Both the position numbers and the translations under genes were made by a program. The notes under the pieces are model-generated. The model had not been told where the DNA came from, searched no databases, and worked only from the letters and a program-made list of their open reading frames with translations. DNA of 64,000 bases from Zanthoxylum bungeanum (lineage: Eukaryota > Streptophyta > Magnoliopsida > Sapindales > Rutaceae), in assembly GCA_019454045.1 (NCBI GenBank), contig SKCR01032776.1, positions 310,001 through 374,000 on the forward strand, given 5' to 3'. Every line of letters begins with the position of its first letter. Position 1 is the stretch's first letter. Positions 20,628-31,768 of this stretch are shown in pieces.

Positions 20628-21767
20628 TAGAGAATCGGCCCCGAATATTGTCTTGTAATGATTGGATTTATGTTTTAATTGACCGTGTCTATAGTGGATA
20701 AAGTGAGGGTTTAATCAAAGGCATTTTGAGGCTAGGTAATGGTTTGGTGTCTTCCTTCATTCACTACCTTTCTAGAAGGGAAAGCTGTGAAGGCACCTAG
20801 ATAGCCATCTACTTGTAGCCTATTGTGATGGACTAATTTGGAGGACTCGTTGTTTATTCCTGACAACAAGCGATAAGAGCCTAAGAGGCTTGGGTATTTA
20901 AGTGAGCCTCGCTCCACCTTCCCTCTGGGGGATCTACAACGGGAAATCCATTTGACAGTCCGTCACACACCATAGCTCATTGGCACGTACCTTAGTGTAT
21001 TAAAAAGGGTGCGCTCACTTGGTTGCTCGAACCCTTGAATGGGGAGACCTAGTTGTGGGCCATCCTTCGCCGGTGAGAGCCTTTGTCTATACTCTTACTA
21101 ACCCACCCATAGACCGGGTTGGCTAAAGTAACAATTATTTCCTTGAATATGTGCTTGTGGACCATCCTCATTTGGATGCAGTTGGACTATTGTCAGAAAT
21201 GCGGGCTTGCTGGGCCATTTAAACTGGGGCAAGTTCACACCTTATGACTATTAGGCCAAAAGCTTCTGAAATGTTGATGGGCCACTTTGTAAAAATTATT
21301 ATGTCATGTTTGCATTATCTTTCTTTCATGCTTGTGTTTGGGAACATCGTTGTTTGGATCCATTTGGACCATTTATCATGGGATATGGGCTTGTTGGGCC
21401 ATTTAAACTGGGACAAGAACACATCTTATGACGATTGGGCCAAAAGGTTTCTAAATAACAATGGGCCATTTTATGATTGTGTTCGGAATATTATCATTTG
21501 GATTTAGTTGGGCTATTTGCCATAAGACATGAACTCGTTGGGCCATTTAAACTGTGACGGGTTCACTCTTATGACAGTTGTCCCAAAAGTTTCTAAAATG
21601 ATAATAGGCCGATTTGTTTGAGAATTTTATTTGATTTAATATATGTTATATACTTCTTATGCACATCATGCATACATATACCTTGTTGACATCCTCTGTG
21701 TCTTTAAAAAGACACCATAGATACCGTTTGGGTTAGGGAAGGAACCAGACTCACTAAAAGAACAAGT
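20628..21767 (+). other. Leader of element C with three degenerate repeats
   Basis: No credible gene; the longest ORF (87 aa, 21244-21507) is repeat-derived. Three diverged units of about 120-150 bp, each with GGGCCATTTAAACTG and a CTTATGAC..AAAAG phrase, start near 21182, 21364 and 21509. Elsewhere I see nothing distinct. An upstream ORF1 of the kind known in Ogre is not apparent. Confidence 0.65.
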
Positions 21768-22742
21768 ATGAGTGAATCTGATAATGAGGTGTCCCGTATG
21801 GATCAGTTAGAGAACGGTCTCGCCAAGATCACTGAACAGTTGCAGGCTTTGACTACTGCTATGGCTGGTATAGCTGGGTCTCGTGCCGGGGTTAATTCTG
21901 GGGATGTGAGGCAAGAGGAATCTCCGAACAGATTGGGGGATGATACCCCCGCTTTTGATGATGATATGGCAGAGTATGCAGCAGGCAGATTATCTGGGTC
22001 TCAGGCAGAGTTACAGAAACTCCGGGATCAGGTTGAGTCGGTTACCCGCAAGATGAGGGGTAAGAATGAGGATTTGCTGGATTATGACACACTTACTTTT
22101 GAGGAACAGTTGTCGGCACAGTTCAAGATGTCTGATATGGCTAAGTTTAACGGGAATGGGGATCCAATGGTGCATCTCCGACAGTATGTATCAGTCATGA
22201 GTTCAGTTGGCTTATCTCAGCGCCAAGTGCAGAAAATGTTCGGGATGTCGCTTGAAGGAGCTCCCGTGGTGTGGTACCACAGTTTAGAGAAGAAAGTGAA
22301 GGAAGATTGGAGGGAGTTAGCTGATGCTTTCCTAAAGCAGTATGTCACTGACCTAGAGATCGATCTGTCACTCCGCGATCTGGAGAATGTTAAGCAGAAA
22401 TCGGAGGAGAGTTCTAAGGAGTACGTGGACCGATGGAGGGGTCAATTGTTGAAAATGCAGACTAGGCCCTCAGAGAAGGACCAGATTAAAATGATCATCA
22501 AGGGCACCAAGCCCTCCATCTATGGGAAGCTGAGGAGGATGACCTCCATGATTACTGATTTTCGGCAGTTGAGGGAAACTGTCATGGACATTGAGGAAGA
22601 AGAGGCCGAGAATAGAAAATTCTATGGTCTGAACAGGAGGCCCATTGGGGGAACATCGGGAGCAAAGCCCGTTTCTGCTGAGATTGCCGCTATCCGAAAC
22701 CGGCAGTTTTCTAACTTGGAAGGCCCATGTCAAAAGTGCTAG
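21768..22742 (+). pseudogene. gag: Gag of element C (324-aa ORF, frameshifted at its end)
   Basis: Starts MSESDNEVSRMDQLENGLAK, with a short coiled coil near residues 10-35 and a second heptad region near 75-100. Residues about 118-275 resemble the Retrotrans_gag fold, with FNGNGDPMVHLRQYVSVM, WYHSLEKKVKEDWRELADAFLKQY and LENVKQKSEESSKEYVDRWRG. Gag forms the particle shell and binds RNA. The ORF should continue into a PLSKVLEKLK-type linker, but one base appears lost near 22730, so it stops at 22742 and the linker is in another frame. The ATG after the leader is the natural start. Confidence 0.88.
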
Positions 22743-23719
22743 AGAAACTTAAGAGACAAGGGCTTTTAAAGCCTTTAGAAGCCAAACCTATCCCAAACCC
22801 ACCACCACCACATTTCATCTCAACCTTTACTGTTATTTCCATCAGCAGAAGGGCCATGACACTGACAACTGTGACCGAATGCGCCACGAGATCCAAGACC
22901 TCATTGACTCCAAAAAGATACCTGACCACGAAACCGAACAACCAGACACACCACAAACCCTTACCCAATTACCGAGCAGTACCCCCACCAATCTACATGA
23001 TCAATTCTGGCCTCCCAGAAGACCTTGTCCTAAAATCCTTCCACCCTCAAGCCTTTTGCCTTGGAATTTGGGATAGTACTAGTGAAGATGAGGCAGAGCA
23101 GGGGAAAATTTTTTGGCTTGATTTCTCTAGCAGTGATGAGGAAGAAGTAAGGGGAATGACGCGTAGCGGTCGCTTTTACAATGATATGGCGGAGAAGGGT
23201 AAGAGAGTTTTGACATATGGTAGAGAAGTGGTTGAGACTGCAGAAAATACCGAGGGGGATATAGTGCTGAGGCAATTGAGGATGACTAGAGCACAAGTGA
23301 GTATCTGGGAACTGTTATGCGCATCCCGAGAGCATAGACAGGCCATGGTTGAGGCCTTGAGCAAAATTGTGGTACCAGGAGACGCCAACCCTGCAATGTT
23401 TGTTGGGTCAGTTCAGAAGGAAGCTTTGCAGATATCTTTTTCTGAGGATGATCTCCCGCCGGAGGGGAGGAATCATAATAGGCCTTTATTTATCAGGGCC
23501 GAAGTGAGGGGCAAGAAAACTTCATGTGTAATGGTGGATGACGGTTCGTCCATCAATGTGTGCCCGCTGAAAATTCTAGCAAAATTGGGTATGAAAGCAA
23601 CAGACTTGGACCCCTCCAGTATGACTATTAAAGCTTATGATGACAGTAAAAGTGGAGTTGAGGGTACCTTTGTGGCTGTGGTCAAGGTATGACCGATTGA
23701 AGATGAGGTTGAGTTCACA
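22727..23719 (+). pseudogene. Gag zinc knuckle and protease of element C, broken
   Basis: The frame opens with KVLEKLKRQGLLKPLEAKP, typical of the Tat gag tail. A further one-base loss near 22820 puts the knuckle (a C..H..GHDTDNC-like Tat variant, about 22830-22875) in a different frame, and a later indel returns to the protease frame. The protease part gives MTRSGR near 23157 and then SCVMVDDGSSINVCP, with DDGSS as the catalytic site. A TGA at 23690-23692 cuts it where D reads Gly. The protein resumes at 23720 with LDIPATFALLLGRPWFH. Confidence 0.87.
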
Positions 23720-25102
23720 GTGCTGGACATCCCAGCCACTTTTGCCTTATTGTTGGGAAGGCCTTGGTTTCACAAATTTGGGGGCGTGCCTTCCACTTTG
23801 CATCAGATGATCAAGTTCCCGTATGAGGGAGAAGTTGTTACTATCCGGGCTGAGGTAGATAATGCCGTGGCTGCCTTGGAGATACAACATTTCACAAGGT
23901 TTCAGGTGTCAGCTACTTTTGAGGAATGGGTGGATCCTAGGGTGGCTAGGATTATGGAGAAAATGAAATTTGAACCAGGTGAAGGTTCAAAACTGCCAGA
24001 TTTCAGAGGACAGACCACTCGGAAAGGTTTAGGGTATAAGTCTGATGAAGAAAAGCCAAAGGTCAAGAAAAAGGGCCTGAAACTGATGGAATGTTTTGTG
24101 AAAGCTTCAGGATATCAAGGGGAGCCTGAACCTGTGGAAGTTAATGGAATTGTGGTACCGGGATTTGAGATCTTCCAGGATTTGTTGGGTGAGAAGCCGC
24201 TGGTTAAAGAAGTTGTGGAAGTAGAGAATTGGGAAGAAGAATTGATGAAGTTGGAAAGCCTGACTCTGGGAGAGGATGAAAAGCCTGAGAAAGATCTAAT
24301 TGCAGAGGAAGAAGTGTCTATAGATGATGAAGACATTTATCTTCCTGATTTGTTTGAATGTACTTCCGCATTATCCAATAATAAAGACATTTCTTTTGCT
24401 TACTTGCCTGAGTCATTTCCATTTGCTCTGCACGAATCAAGCATATTTGATATCAGTTCAGCCAGAACTACTGCATTTAACTTGGGTACACTTGAGAACC
24501 CCAAGGAAATTCTGATTGCAAGTGAAGTAACCTCCGAAGAGAGGGAGAAACTAGAAGAAGTGTTGGTCAGATATGACAAAGTGTTTGCTTGGTCCAATGA
24601 GGACATGCCTGGGGTAGACAGAAACATTACGCAGCACACGATACCAACTTATCCGAATATGAGGCCAATAAAACAGAAACTCCGACGGATGAGACCAGAA
24701 TGGGCTGAGAAAGTCAGAGAGGAAGTTAAGAAACAGATAGATGTGGGGTTCCTGGAAGTAGTAAAATATCCAGAGTGGTTGGCTAATATAGTGCCGGTAC
24801 CAAAGAAAGATGGGAAGGTCAGAATGTGTGTAGACTACAGAGATCTCAACAAGGCTTGTCCAAAAGATGATTTTCCTCTGCCGCATATAGATGTTCTGGT
24901 TGATAGTTCGGCTTTATCTGCTATGTATTCATTTGTAGATGGATTTTCAGGTTACAATCAGGTTCTCATGGCTGAGGAAGATAAACACAAGACTGCATTT
25001 GTTACCGAGTGGGGTACTTATTGTTACAAGGTTATACCGTTTGGGCTTAAGAATGCGGGGTTACCTATCAGCGGATGGCCACCACACTTTTCCACGACTT
25101 AA
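23720..25102 (+). pseudogene. Protease C-terminus, linker and reverse transcriptase of element C (first part)
   Basis: A 460-aa open stretch. LLGRPWFHKFGG is the protease tail, followed by the acidic linker (about 60-220) and the RT core with VPVPKKDGKVRMCVDYRDLNKACPKDDFPLP, FVDGFSGYNQV and VIPFGLKNAG. One base is lost near 25060, where D reads NAWATYQRM, so the ORF runs out at 25102 and the YVDD half lies in the next frame. Confidence 0.92.
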
Positions 25103-25422
25103 TGCACAAAGAGATTGAGGTGTATGTGGATGACATGATGGTGAAATCAGAGACAAGAGTTGGGCATATTAAAGCACTGGAAAGGTTCCTTCAGAGAGTT
25201 GACAGATATAACCTGCGGCTAAATCCCAAGAAATGTGTGTTTGGGGTGACATCAGGGAAATTGCTTGGTCATACTGTGGGAATGGGCGGAATAGAGGTAG
25301 ACTCCGAGAAGATCAAGGCAATCACAGAAATGCCTGCACCGAAGACAGAGAAAGAAGTCAGAGCATTTGGGAAAGATTCAGTACATCAGTCGGTTCATCG
25401 CCAAGTTGACATCAGTATGTGA
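25075..25422 (+). pseudogene. Reverse transcriptase of element C, catalytic YVDD part
   Basis: Frame 1 segment with TTLFHDLMHKEIEVYVDDMMVKS (YVDD at 25123-25134), LERFLQRVDRYNLRLNPKKCVFGV and GKLLGHTVG, the palm and thumb landmarks. Two bases are missing near 25370 relative to D (FLGKIQYI), which together with the earlier one-base loss returns the reading frame to that of 23720. Confidence 0.9.
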
Positions 25423-27391
25423 GCCTATCTTCAAACTGTTGAGAAAAGATCAGCCAGTGAGATGGAATGAACGGTGTCAGACAGCCTTCGACAAGATCAG
25501 AGAGTACTTGGTAAAGCCTCCTGTATTGAAACCTCCTAGGCCAGGCAGACCTTTGATATTGTATTTGGCTATAGAGTCAGAAGCACTGTGGGCAATGATG
25601 GTACAGGCAGATAAGACAGGGGTAGAACATGCAGTCTATTATCTGAGTAAAAAGATGCTCCCGTATGAGGCTCGGTATCAAGAAGTTGAGAAGATCTGTC
25701 TTTCAGTGGTATGGGCTTCCAGAAAATTGCGGCATTACTTCCAGTCATACAAGATCCAGGTAGTGGCAAAGGAGAATCCTCTGAAGTATCTTCATTCGGT
25801 GCCTTCACTAGTGGGAAAGTTGGGCAGATGGTTGGTATTTCTGACAGAGTTTGACATTGAATATCTCACCTCCAAAGTGATCAAAGGGCGAGCAGTAGCG
25901 GAGTTTCTGGCAATGCAACCTGTTGAGGGGGATCAGTATAAGTTTGAATTTCCAGATGAAGAGATCCAAGCAATAACAGTTCAGAGATGGAAGATGTATT
26001 TCGACGGAGCAGTGAATTACAAGGGAGCTGGAATTGGAATCGTGATAGTGACCCCCGAAGGGGAGACTTTGCCTTTAGCCAAGAGGTTGACATTCAGAGT
26101 GACTAATAACATGGCCGAGTATGAAGCATGTGCTTTTGGTTTGACAGCATTGATAGCCTTGAAGGCCAGGAGTGTGGAAGTCTACGGAGATTCTATGTTG
26201 GTAGTCCAGCAGATGCGAGGAGAATGGGAATTGAAAGAAGAACGGCTGAAACCTTACCTTTTTCACCTCAGAAAGTTGGCACAGGTTATCCCCGAGTGTA
26301 AGTTTCAGCACCTACCGAGAGAAGAGAATCAGATGGCAGATGCATTGGCTACACTTGCAGCAACTTGGGAAAATCCAGAGAAGTTAGTAATGAGACCGTT
26401 GATACTGACAACAGCGAGTAGACCTATTTATGAGATAGAAAGAATTCTGGGAGTTGAGGTCGACGATGGAAAACCTTGGTATTATGACATCCAGAGGTAC
26501 CTGGAATATGGTGAACTCCCGGAAGGGGCAGGTAGAAAAGACAGAATAGCCATTCAGAAGTTGGCTTCCCAGTATGTAATCTTAAAAAGGGAACTGTACA
26601 AAAGGCAAGCAAACGGCATTCAGTTGAAATGTTTGAGAAAAGAAGAATCTCAGAAAGTGATGGAAGAGGTACATGCCGGGGTATGTGGTCCGCACATGAA
26701 TGGGTTGAACTTGTCCCCCAAGATAGTGAGACAGGGGTTTTATTGGTCGACTATGGAGACAGACTGCGCAAGGATGGTAAAGCACTGTCATGACTGTCAG
26801 ATACATGGCAATTTGAGTCATCTGCCGCATACAGAGTTGCACGGGCTGTCAGAGCCATGGCCGTTCTCAGCATGGGGGATTGACATGATCGGGGAAATTC
26901 GACCGAATGCATCTAATGGGCATCGCTTCATAGTAGTAGCAGTGGTTTACTTCTCAAAATGGGTAGAAGCTGAGTCGTTCCGGAACGTTACAGCGAAGCA
27001 GATGGCCAAGTTCATAGCACGGAACCTCATTTGTCGGTATGGTATGCCGCACCACGTGGTCACGGACAATGGGGTACAGTTTCAAGGAGAGACAAAGGCA
27101 ATGCTACAAAGGTACGGGATAGGCCATCATAAGTCATCACCTTACAGGCCACAAGCGAATGGGGCAGTTGAGGCAGCCAACAAGACTGTAAAGACAATTC
27201 TGGCTAAGATGACAGAGAACTGCAGGGATTGGGCTGAGAGACTACCATATGCCTTGTGGGGGTACAGAACGTCAGTCAGAACGGCAACGGGTACAACACC
27301 TTACTCTTTAGTGTACGGGATTGAGGCGGTACTGCCGGTGGAAATGGAAATACAGTCTATGAGGGTATTAGCAGAGACAGAGTTACCTTAG
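25367..27391 (+). pseudogene. RNase H, archaeal-type RNase H and integrase of element C
   Basis: A 674-aa open stretch. First comes the RT-type RNase H (ILYLAIES, YYLSKKM, RYQEVEKICLSVVWASRKLRHYF). A second RNase H follows, with Asp in MYFDGAV (26003-26005), Glu in NNMAEYEAC, Asp in YGDSMLV and Asp in NQMADALATLAA: the DEDD set of the extra RNase H of Tat elements. The integrase has H..H and CHDCQ zinc ligands, then Asp in GIDMIGEI (26882), Asp in VTDNGVQF (27065) and Glu in ANGAVEAANK (27170), a complete DDE triad. A TAG at 27389-27391 cuts the C-terminus where D reads PEQ. Domains look intact but the full polyprotein is not. Confidence 0.94.
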
Positions 27392-27721
27392 TCAGAATGG
27401 GCCGCACAGAGATTTGATCAGTTAGTACTTCTGGACGAGAAAAGGATAAGAGCCTTACATCACATGCAGTTGTATCATAAGAGACTAGCCCGGGCCTTCA
27501 ACAAGAAAGTACGTCCCACAAAGATCAGAAAGGGTGATTTGGTACTTAAGCAGTCGAGGCCGTCGAGGACAGATCCGAGAGGGAAATTCAGGCCTAACTG
27601 GGAAGGACCTTACATCGTTCAGAAAGTCATTGGAAATGGAGCAGTGAAGTTGTCAGACCTCGAGGGAAATGAATTCACAGAACCAATCAATGTCGACAGG
27701 TTGAAGTTGTACTTTGCTTGA
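27392..27721 (+). pseudogene. Integrase C-terminal tail of element C
   Basis: The same frame continues after the stop: FDQLVLLDEKR, YHKRLARAFNKKVRP, FRPNWEGPYIV (GPY/F-type motif) and INVDRLKLYFA before the stop at 27719-27721. This tail binds DNA and affects target choice in gypsy integrases. No chromodomain is visible. Confidence 0.88.
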
Positions 27722-27984
27722 GAAGACTTGGTCTCCAGTGGAAGACCTAACCCAACAGAATAAGAAAACTCCTGCATACATGCATACACGTAACCTATAT
27801 TGCATATTTTTGTGTTTGTTCTGTTTTGTGTAAACAGGTGTTGAAGACGGAAAAGAGCGAGCAGTAAGCCAATCAGAGATAGTAAAAGCACAGTATTTGA
27901 TCTGGGCAGTAATCTGAAGATTGAGGTCCCAATGAAGTTAAGTTCCGGGTATGGGTCTCGGAGGGCGAAGTCCACAACACATCA

Positions 27985-28140
27985 TATCAGCTTGAGGGTG
28001 AAGCCCATATCGGCTGAGGAGCGAGGCTCCACATTGTACCAGCTTGGGGGCGAGGCCCATATCGGCTGGGGAGCGAGGCTCCACATCACATCATGTCAGC
28101 TTGGGGGCGAAGCCCATATCGGCTAAGGAGCGAAGCTCCA
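27985..28140 (+). repeat. About 60-bp tandem units, C 3' region
   Basis: Three copies of a unit with AGCTTG(A/G)GGG, GAAGCCCATATCGGCT and GAGCGAGGCTCCACAT. The CGAGGCTC..GAAGCC phrases give small inverted repeats. Confidence 0.85.
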
Positions 28141-28150
28141 CATCATCATT

Positions 28151-28590
28151 TTCGGGATGCGTCCCAGGGCCGAGGCCCACATTTTGTCAGCGGTATTGGG
28201 ATGCGTCCCAGGGTCGAGGCCCCCGTTGTCGGTTGCAGCTATTGGGATGCGTCCCAGAATCGAGGTCCACTGCATCATCATTTTCGGGATGCGTCCCAGG
28301 GCCGAGGCCCACATTTTGTCAGCGGTATTGGGATGCGTCCCAGGGTCGAGGCCCCCGTTGTCGGTTGCAGCTATTGGGATGCGTCCCAGGATCGAGGTCC
28401 ACTGCATCATCATTTTCGGGATGCGTCCCAGGGTCGAGGCCCATATTTTGTCAGCGGTATTGGGATGCGTCCCAGGGTCGAGGCCCCCGTTGTCGGTTGC
28501 AGCTATTGGGATGCGTCCCAGTATCGAGGCCCACATCATCAGCAGTATCGAGATGCGTCTCAGGATCGAGGTCCACTGCAGTATCAGCTC
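28151..28590 (+). repeat. 132-bp tandem repeats built from GGGATGCGTCCC sub-units
   Basis: The higher-order unit begins TTCGGGATGCG at 28151, 28283 and 28415, period 132 bp. Each unit holds three sub-units of about 44 bp, all led by GGGATGCGTCCCAG, a stem of GGGA/TCCC around TGCG. About ten sub-units are visible. D has only three degenerate sub-units at the same place (35401-35498), so the array expanded in C. Confidence 0.93.
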
Positions 28591-28682
28591 AGCTCGAGAC
28601 AGCTAGCTAGCCAGGTAAGTAAAAATGCATTGCATAGACTTTGATAGGACTGTCACTGTCACACACTGCACAAGCCCCATCA

Positions 28683-28695
28683 AAGTGGGGGCGAC
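28683..28695 (+). promoter_or_regulatory. Polypurine tract of element C
   Basis: AAGTGGGGGCGAC directly before the 3' LTR start TGTAGGCA at 28696. Confidence 0.75.
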
Positions 28696-31600
28696 TGTAG
28701 GCATTGCATTTTTGCATGTGAAACCTGATGATGAGTCTCATTTGGAGGCACTACCTTTTGAGTCACGAAAGCCGCGGGAAACGGATATCGGAAGGGGAAA
28801 TTCAGAATAAACAAGCTCACTGTCTTCGTTAGTGCTGCGTTCGTTACTTCATTCGAATAGCAAACAGATTGCGGGCGTTCGTGTCGCGTTCGAGGAAGCG
28901 TTCGAACGGTTTCAGTAATTCTGGTTTTGCTGCTAGCCTCACACCCCAGCCCATTTAGCTCCCCAAAGCCCATAAAACACATCCCAAATTAAATAAATAA
29001 ATATTAATTTAATCATTAAACATTAAATAAAATATTTAAAACATTTACCAAACTTAAACTAAAATCATGCCTAATTTAAATAATTTGAATATATTATATA
29101 CTAAAACTAAAAAGAAGATATGCCTAATTAAAATCAATCCTAACCAATTAAAACCAATCAAATATTTGACTTCCTAATCTAATAAGACATCTACCAATTT
29201 AAAATAGTTGACTTCCTAATTTAAAATATTTTGTCCCCCTCAATCTTGTGTATACCATTCTTAGGACTCCTAATTTGGAAACTAGATCTCTTCCTTGTGA
29301 GACAATGGCAAACCCTAGCTCTCTTCTATATAAACAACCTCTAACCAAAGCCATCCTCTCCTTGACATATATAAATTCACGCCCAACTCTCTCTAATACA
29401 CGCCCAAGACACTCACATATACACAAAAAAGAGAACAAAGCCCTAACCCTCTCCTCCATAGCCGAGACAACAAGAGCCTCAATCCTCCACCATAACCGAG
29501 ACCACCACAAGCAATAACCCTCCTTAGCCAAATCAAAACACTCCCCTCCCACCGAGAACACATCCCCCCATACAGCCCTTACACCCACTAAAACACCCCC
29601 TAACAACACTCAAAAACAGCCCCTGAATTACCTTAAAACAGCAGCCCAAATCCTTGAAAACAGTAACATAAAAACTGCATAGATAATCTTAAAAATAATC
29701 ACACACACAACTGCACTAAGAACCCACACAAACTTGGAACAGTTCATTGAAAACGTTAAAACAGGTGGCCCGAGCAGTGAGCAGCAAGACAGAGGCCGAA
29801 CAGGAGCAGAACGGAGTTCGAACCGCAAGCAAAATAGCAAAGCAGTGAGTTAGGACCTGAACCAGCGAACCAGAAAAGTTACGGAGCTTTACCCCTTCCG
29901 ATCTTCGTGAAACGCGAGTCCAAGAGACGGCTTAAAAGGTTAGACCTGAGGGTACTTTTCACACCCATCTCTACGTGATTTTTGTTATTTATTTTGATTA
30001 TATTTTACTTTTTCGTTGAATCCTGTTTATGTATGATGTGTGTTGTGGGTATGGGATGAATAAGAAATGTGTTAACTCTCGCGGTATATCGGATGGAAAC
30101 CCGGATATAAATTTCATAGCCGATTCCGAATGAACGGTAATATGATCTGTACTCGGGACACAACTCCACGTACCGCTTGAGTAAACGCACTATCTTTTGC
30201 CTTGTGTTGCTTGGTTGTTTGTTTTTTTTTTTCGTCACTTGAATTCTGTATGTTGTTTATTTATGCATGATTCAATCAAGCGCATGGGATTAGTGAGTTA
30301 GTCCAAAGGTCCTCTATTTGAGAGACGAAGAGCCAAAAAGGCCACCTTTGTGACACTACTTCGCCGCGCCGGTTGATGTGTGTTCGGTTGGATGCAAGAT
30401 ACGTTCAATCGGGCATACTTAGTTTGATATTATTGACTTTATCTTTTTATGCATGGTTCAATCAAGTGCATGGGCTTAGTAAGTGGAATGAAAGATCCCT
30501 TATGGGGAGGGGTTAAAACCCTTTACCACGATGCTTTACCGCACCGGTTGATGTGTGTTCGGATTGGATGTAAGATGTGTTCAATCAGGCATACTTGGTT
30601 TTGATATGATTGGCTCTATTTTTGTATGTGTGATGTGACGTGCATGGGCTTAGTATGTTGGTCTAAAGGTCCTCTCTTTGAGAGACCAAGAGCCCCAAAA
30701 GGCCACCTTTACGGCAGTACTTCGACGCGCCCCTTTATTTTGTTGTTTATGTATTGCGTCTCATTTCATGCATCAGGTCTGTTCCCGTTCGAACGCGTTT
30801 ACGAACACAACTCGAACGCGCATACATTTTGCCTTATCATGCATCAGGTCTCATTTCCATTCGAACGCGTTCACGAACGCCATACGAACGTGAGCATTCT
30901 GTTTCATTTCCGTTCGAACGCGTTAACAAACGCCATACGAACGTGAACATTCTGTTTCATTTCCGTTCTAACGCATTTACGAACGCTACACGAACGCGAA
31001 CACACTGAACTGAGACATATTCATCACATGCCACGTATAATTGTTTCTTAGGTGATTTTTTTATGGAAACACACATAGTCATTCTTATCTTTGTGCACAT
31101 AATAATGAAAAGCATGTTTATTCCATTAGCTGTGTCATTTGCCTTAGTCTTGATTTAACGCATTACGATTCATATGCCTATGCCATGATGACTTTGGAGT
31201 ATTATTTCTTGTGATATATCAGATGGAAACCCAGACATAAATTCCGTAGCCGATTCCGAATGGACGGTAATGCAGTCTGTACTTGGGATACAATTCCACG
31301 TATCACTTGGAAAAGTGCTCACATGTATGCTTGTGCGGATATTATGTATGCTTGTGTTTTCATGAATATGATATGCTGAATGAAGTTGTATGTTCATTTT
31401 TACTTTGAGGTATTTTTAGGCATGTGTTATTAGATATGAGATATATGTGAAATGTATGTATGAGTGTTATTTCGTACCCATGAATATAGAAGCATGATAT
31501 CCTTAGGAATAAGTGTTACTTAAGCCTGATTAAATTATTATGTAAATCATTTCATTACAAATGACATAAGTAAGGGACCATTCCGAACCCAACGGTTTGA

Positions 31601-31768
31601 GGTCTTCCCTTGCGAGGGGTGAGTGCGGCCTTAAATCTCATTTTCCCGGTTCACACCGGGTGGCGACTCCATTATTCTCCGGTTTAGTCCCCCGTGGCTA
31701 CTCCGTACTCCCGACCGGGCCGCGAGCCCGGGATAGCATGTGTCGCCCCAGATTTCTGTGTTCCCACA
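28696..31768 (+). repeat. 3' LTR of element C
   Basis: Same start, end and internal order as the 5' LTR: TATA at 29327-29334, tandem units from about 30281, palindrome array at about 30786-31008 and terminal hairpins near 31644-31732. Ends CCCACA at 31768, followed by TSD aaagc. Confidence 0.94.

Larger units (their letters stand above)
27722..28695 (+). other. 3' non-coding region of element C
   Basis: No gene. It includes a T-rich 48-nt GT..AG stretch (27790-27837) also present in D (35287-35335), two tandem repeat blocks (27985-28140 and 28151-28590) and the PPT. ORFs of 138-188 aa in this region translate tandem repeats in several frames and both strands. Confidence 0.85.
17537..31768 (+). 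mobile_element. Element C: full-length Tat-lineage gypsy retrotransposon (14.2 kb)
   Basis: Two LTRs of 3,070 and 3,073 bp flank an 8.1-kb interior, with perfect TSD aaagc (17532-17536 and 31769-31773). Order is LTR, PBS, 1.1-kb leader, gag, PRO, RT, RNase H, second RNase H, integrase, repeat-rich 3' region, PPT, LTR. The second RNase H marks the Tat lineage (Ogre/Retand/Tat). The LTRs look about 97-98% alike in the stretches compared by eye, so the insertion is fairly recent. It landed inside the pol gene of D, a member of the same family. Confidence 0.95.

Noticed and set aside
28044..28644. Overlapping ORFs of 138-188 aa in three frames on both strands
   Set aside because: They translate the 132-bp tandem repeats; the same peptide recurs with the repeat period and no domain is present.
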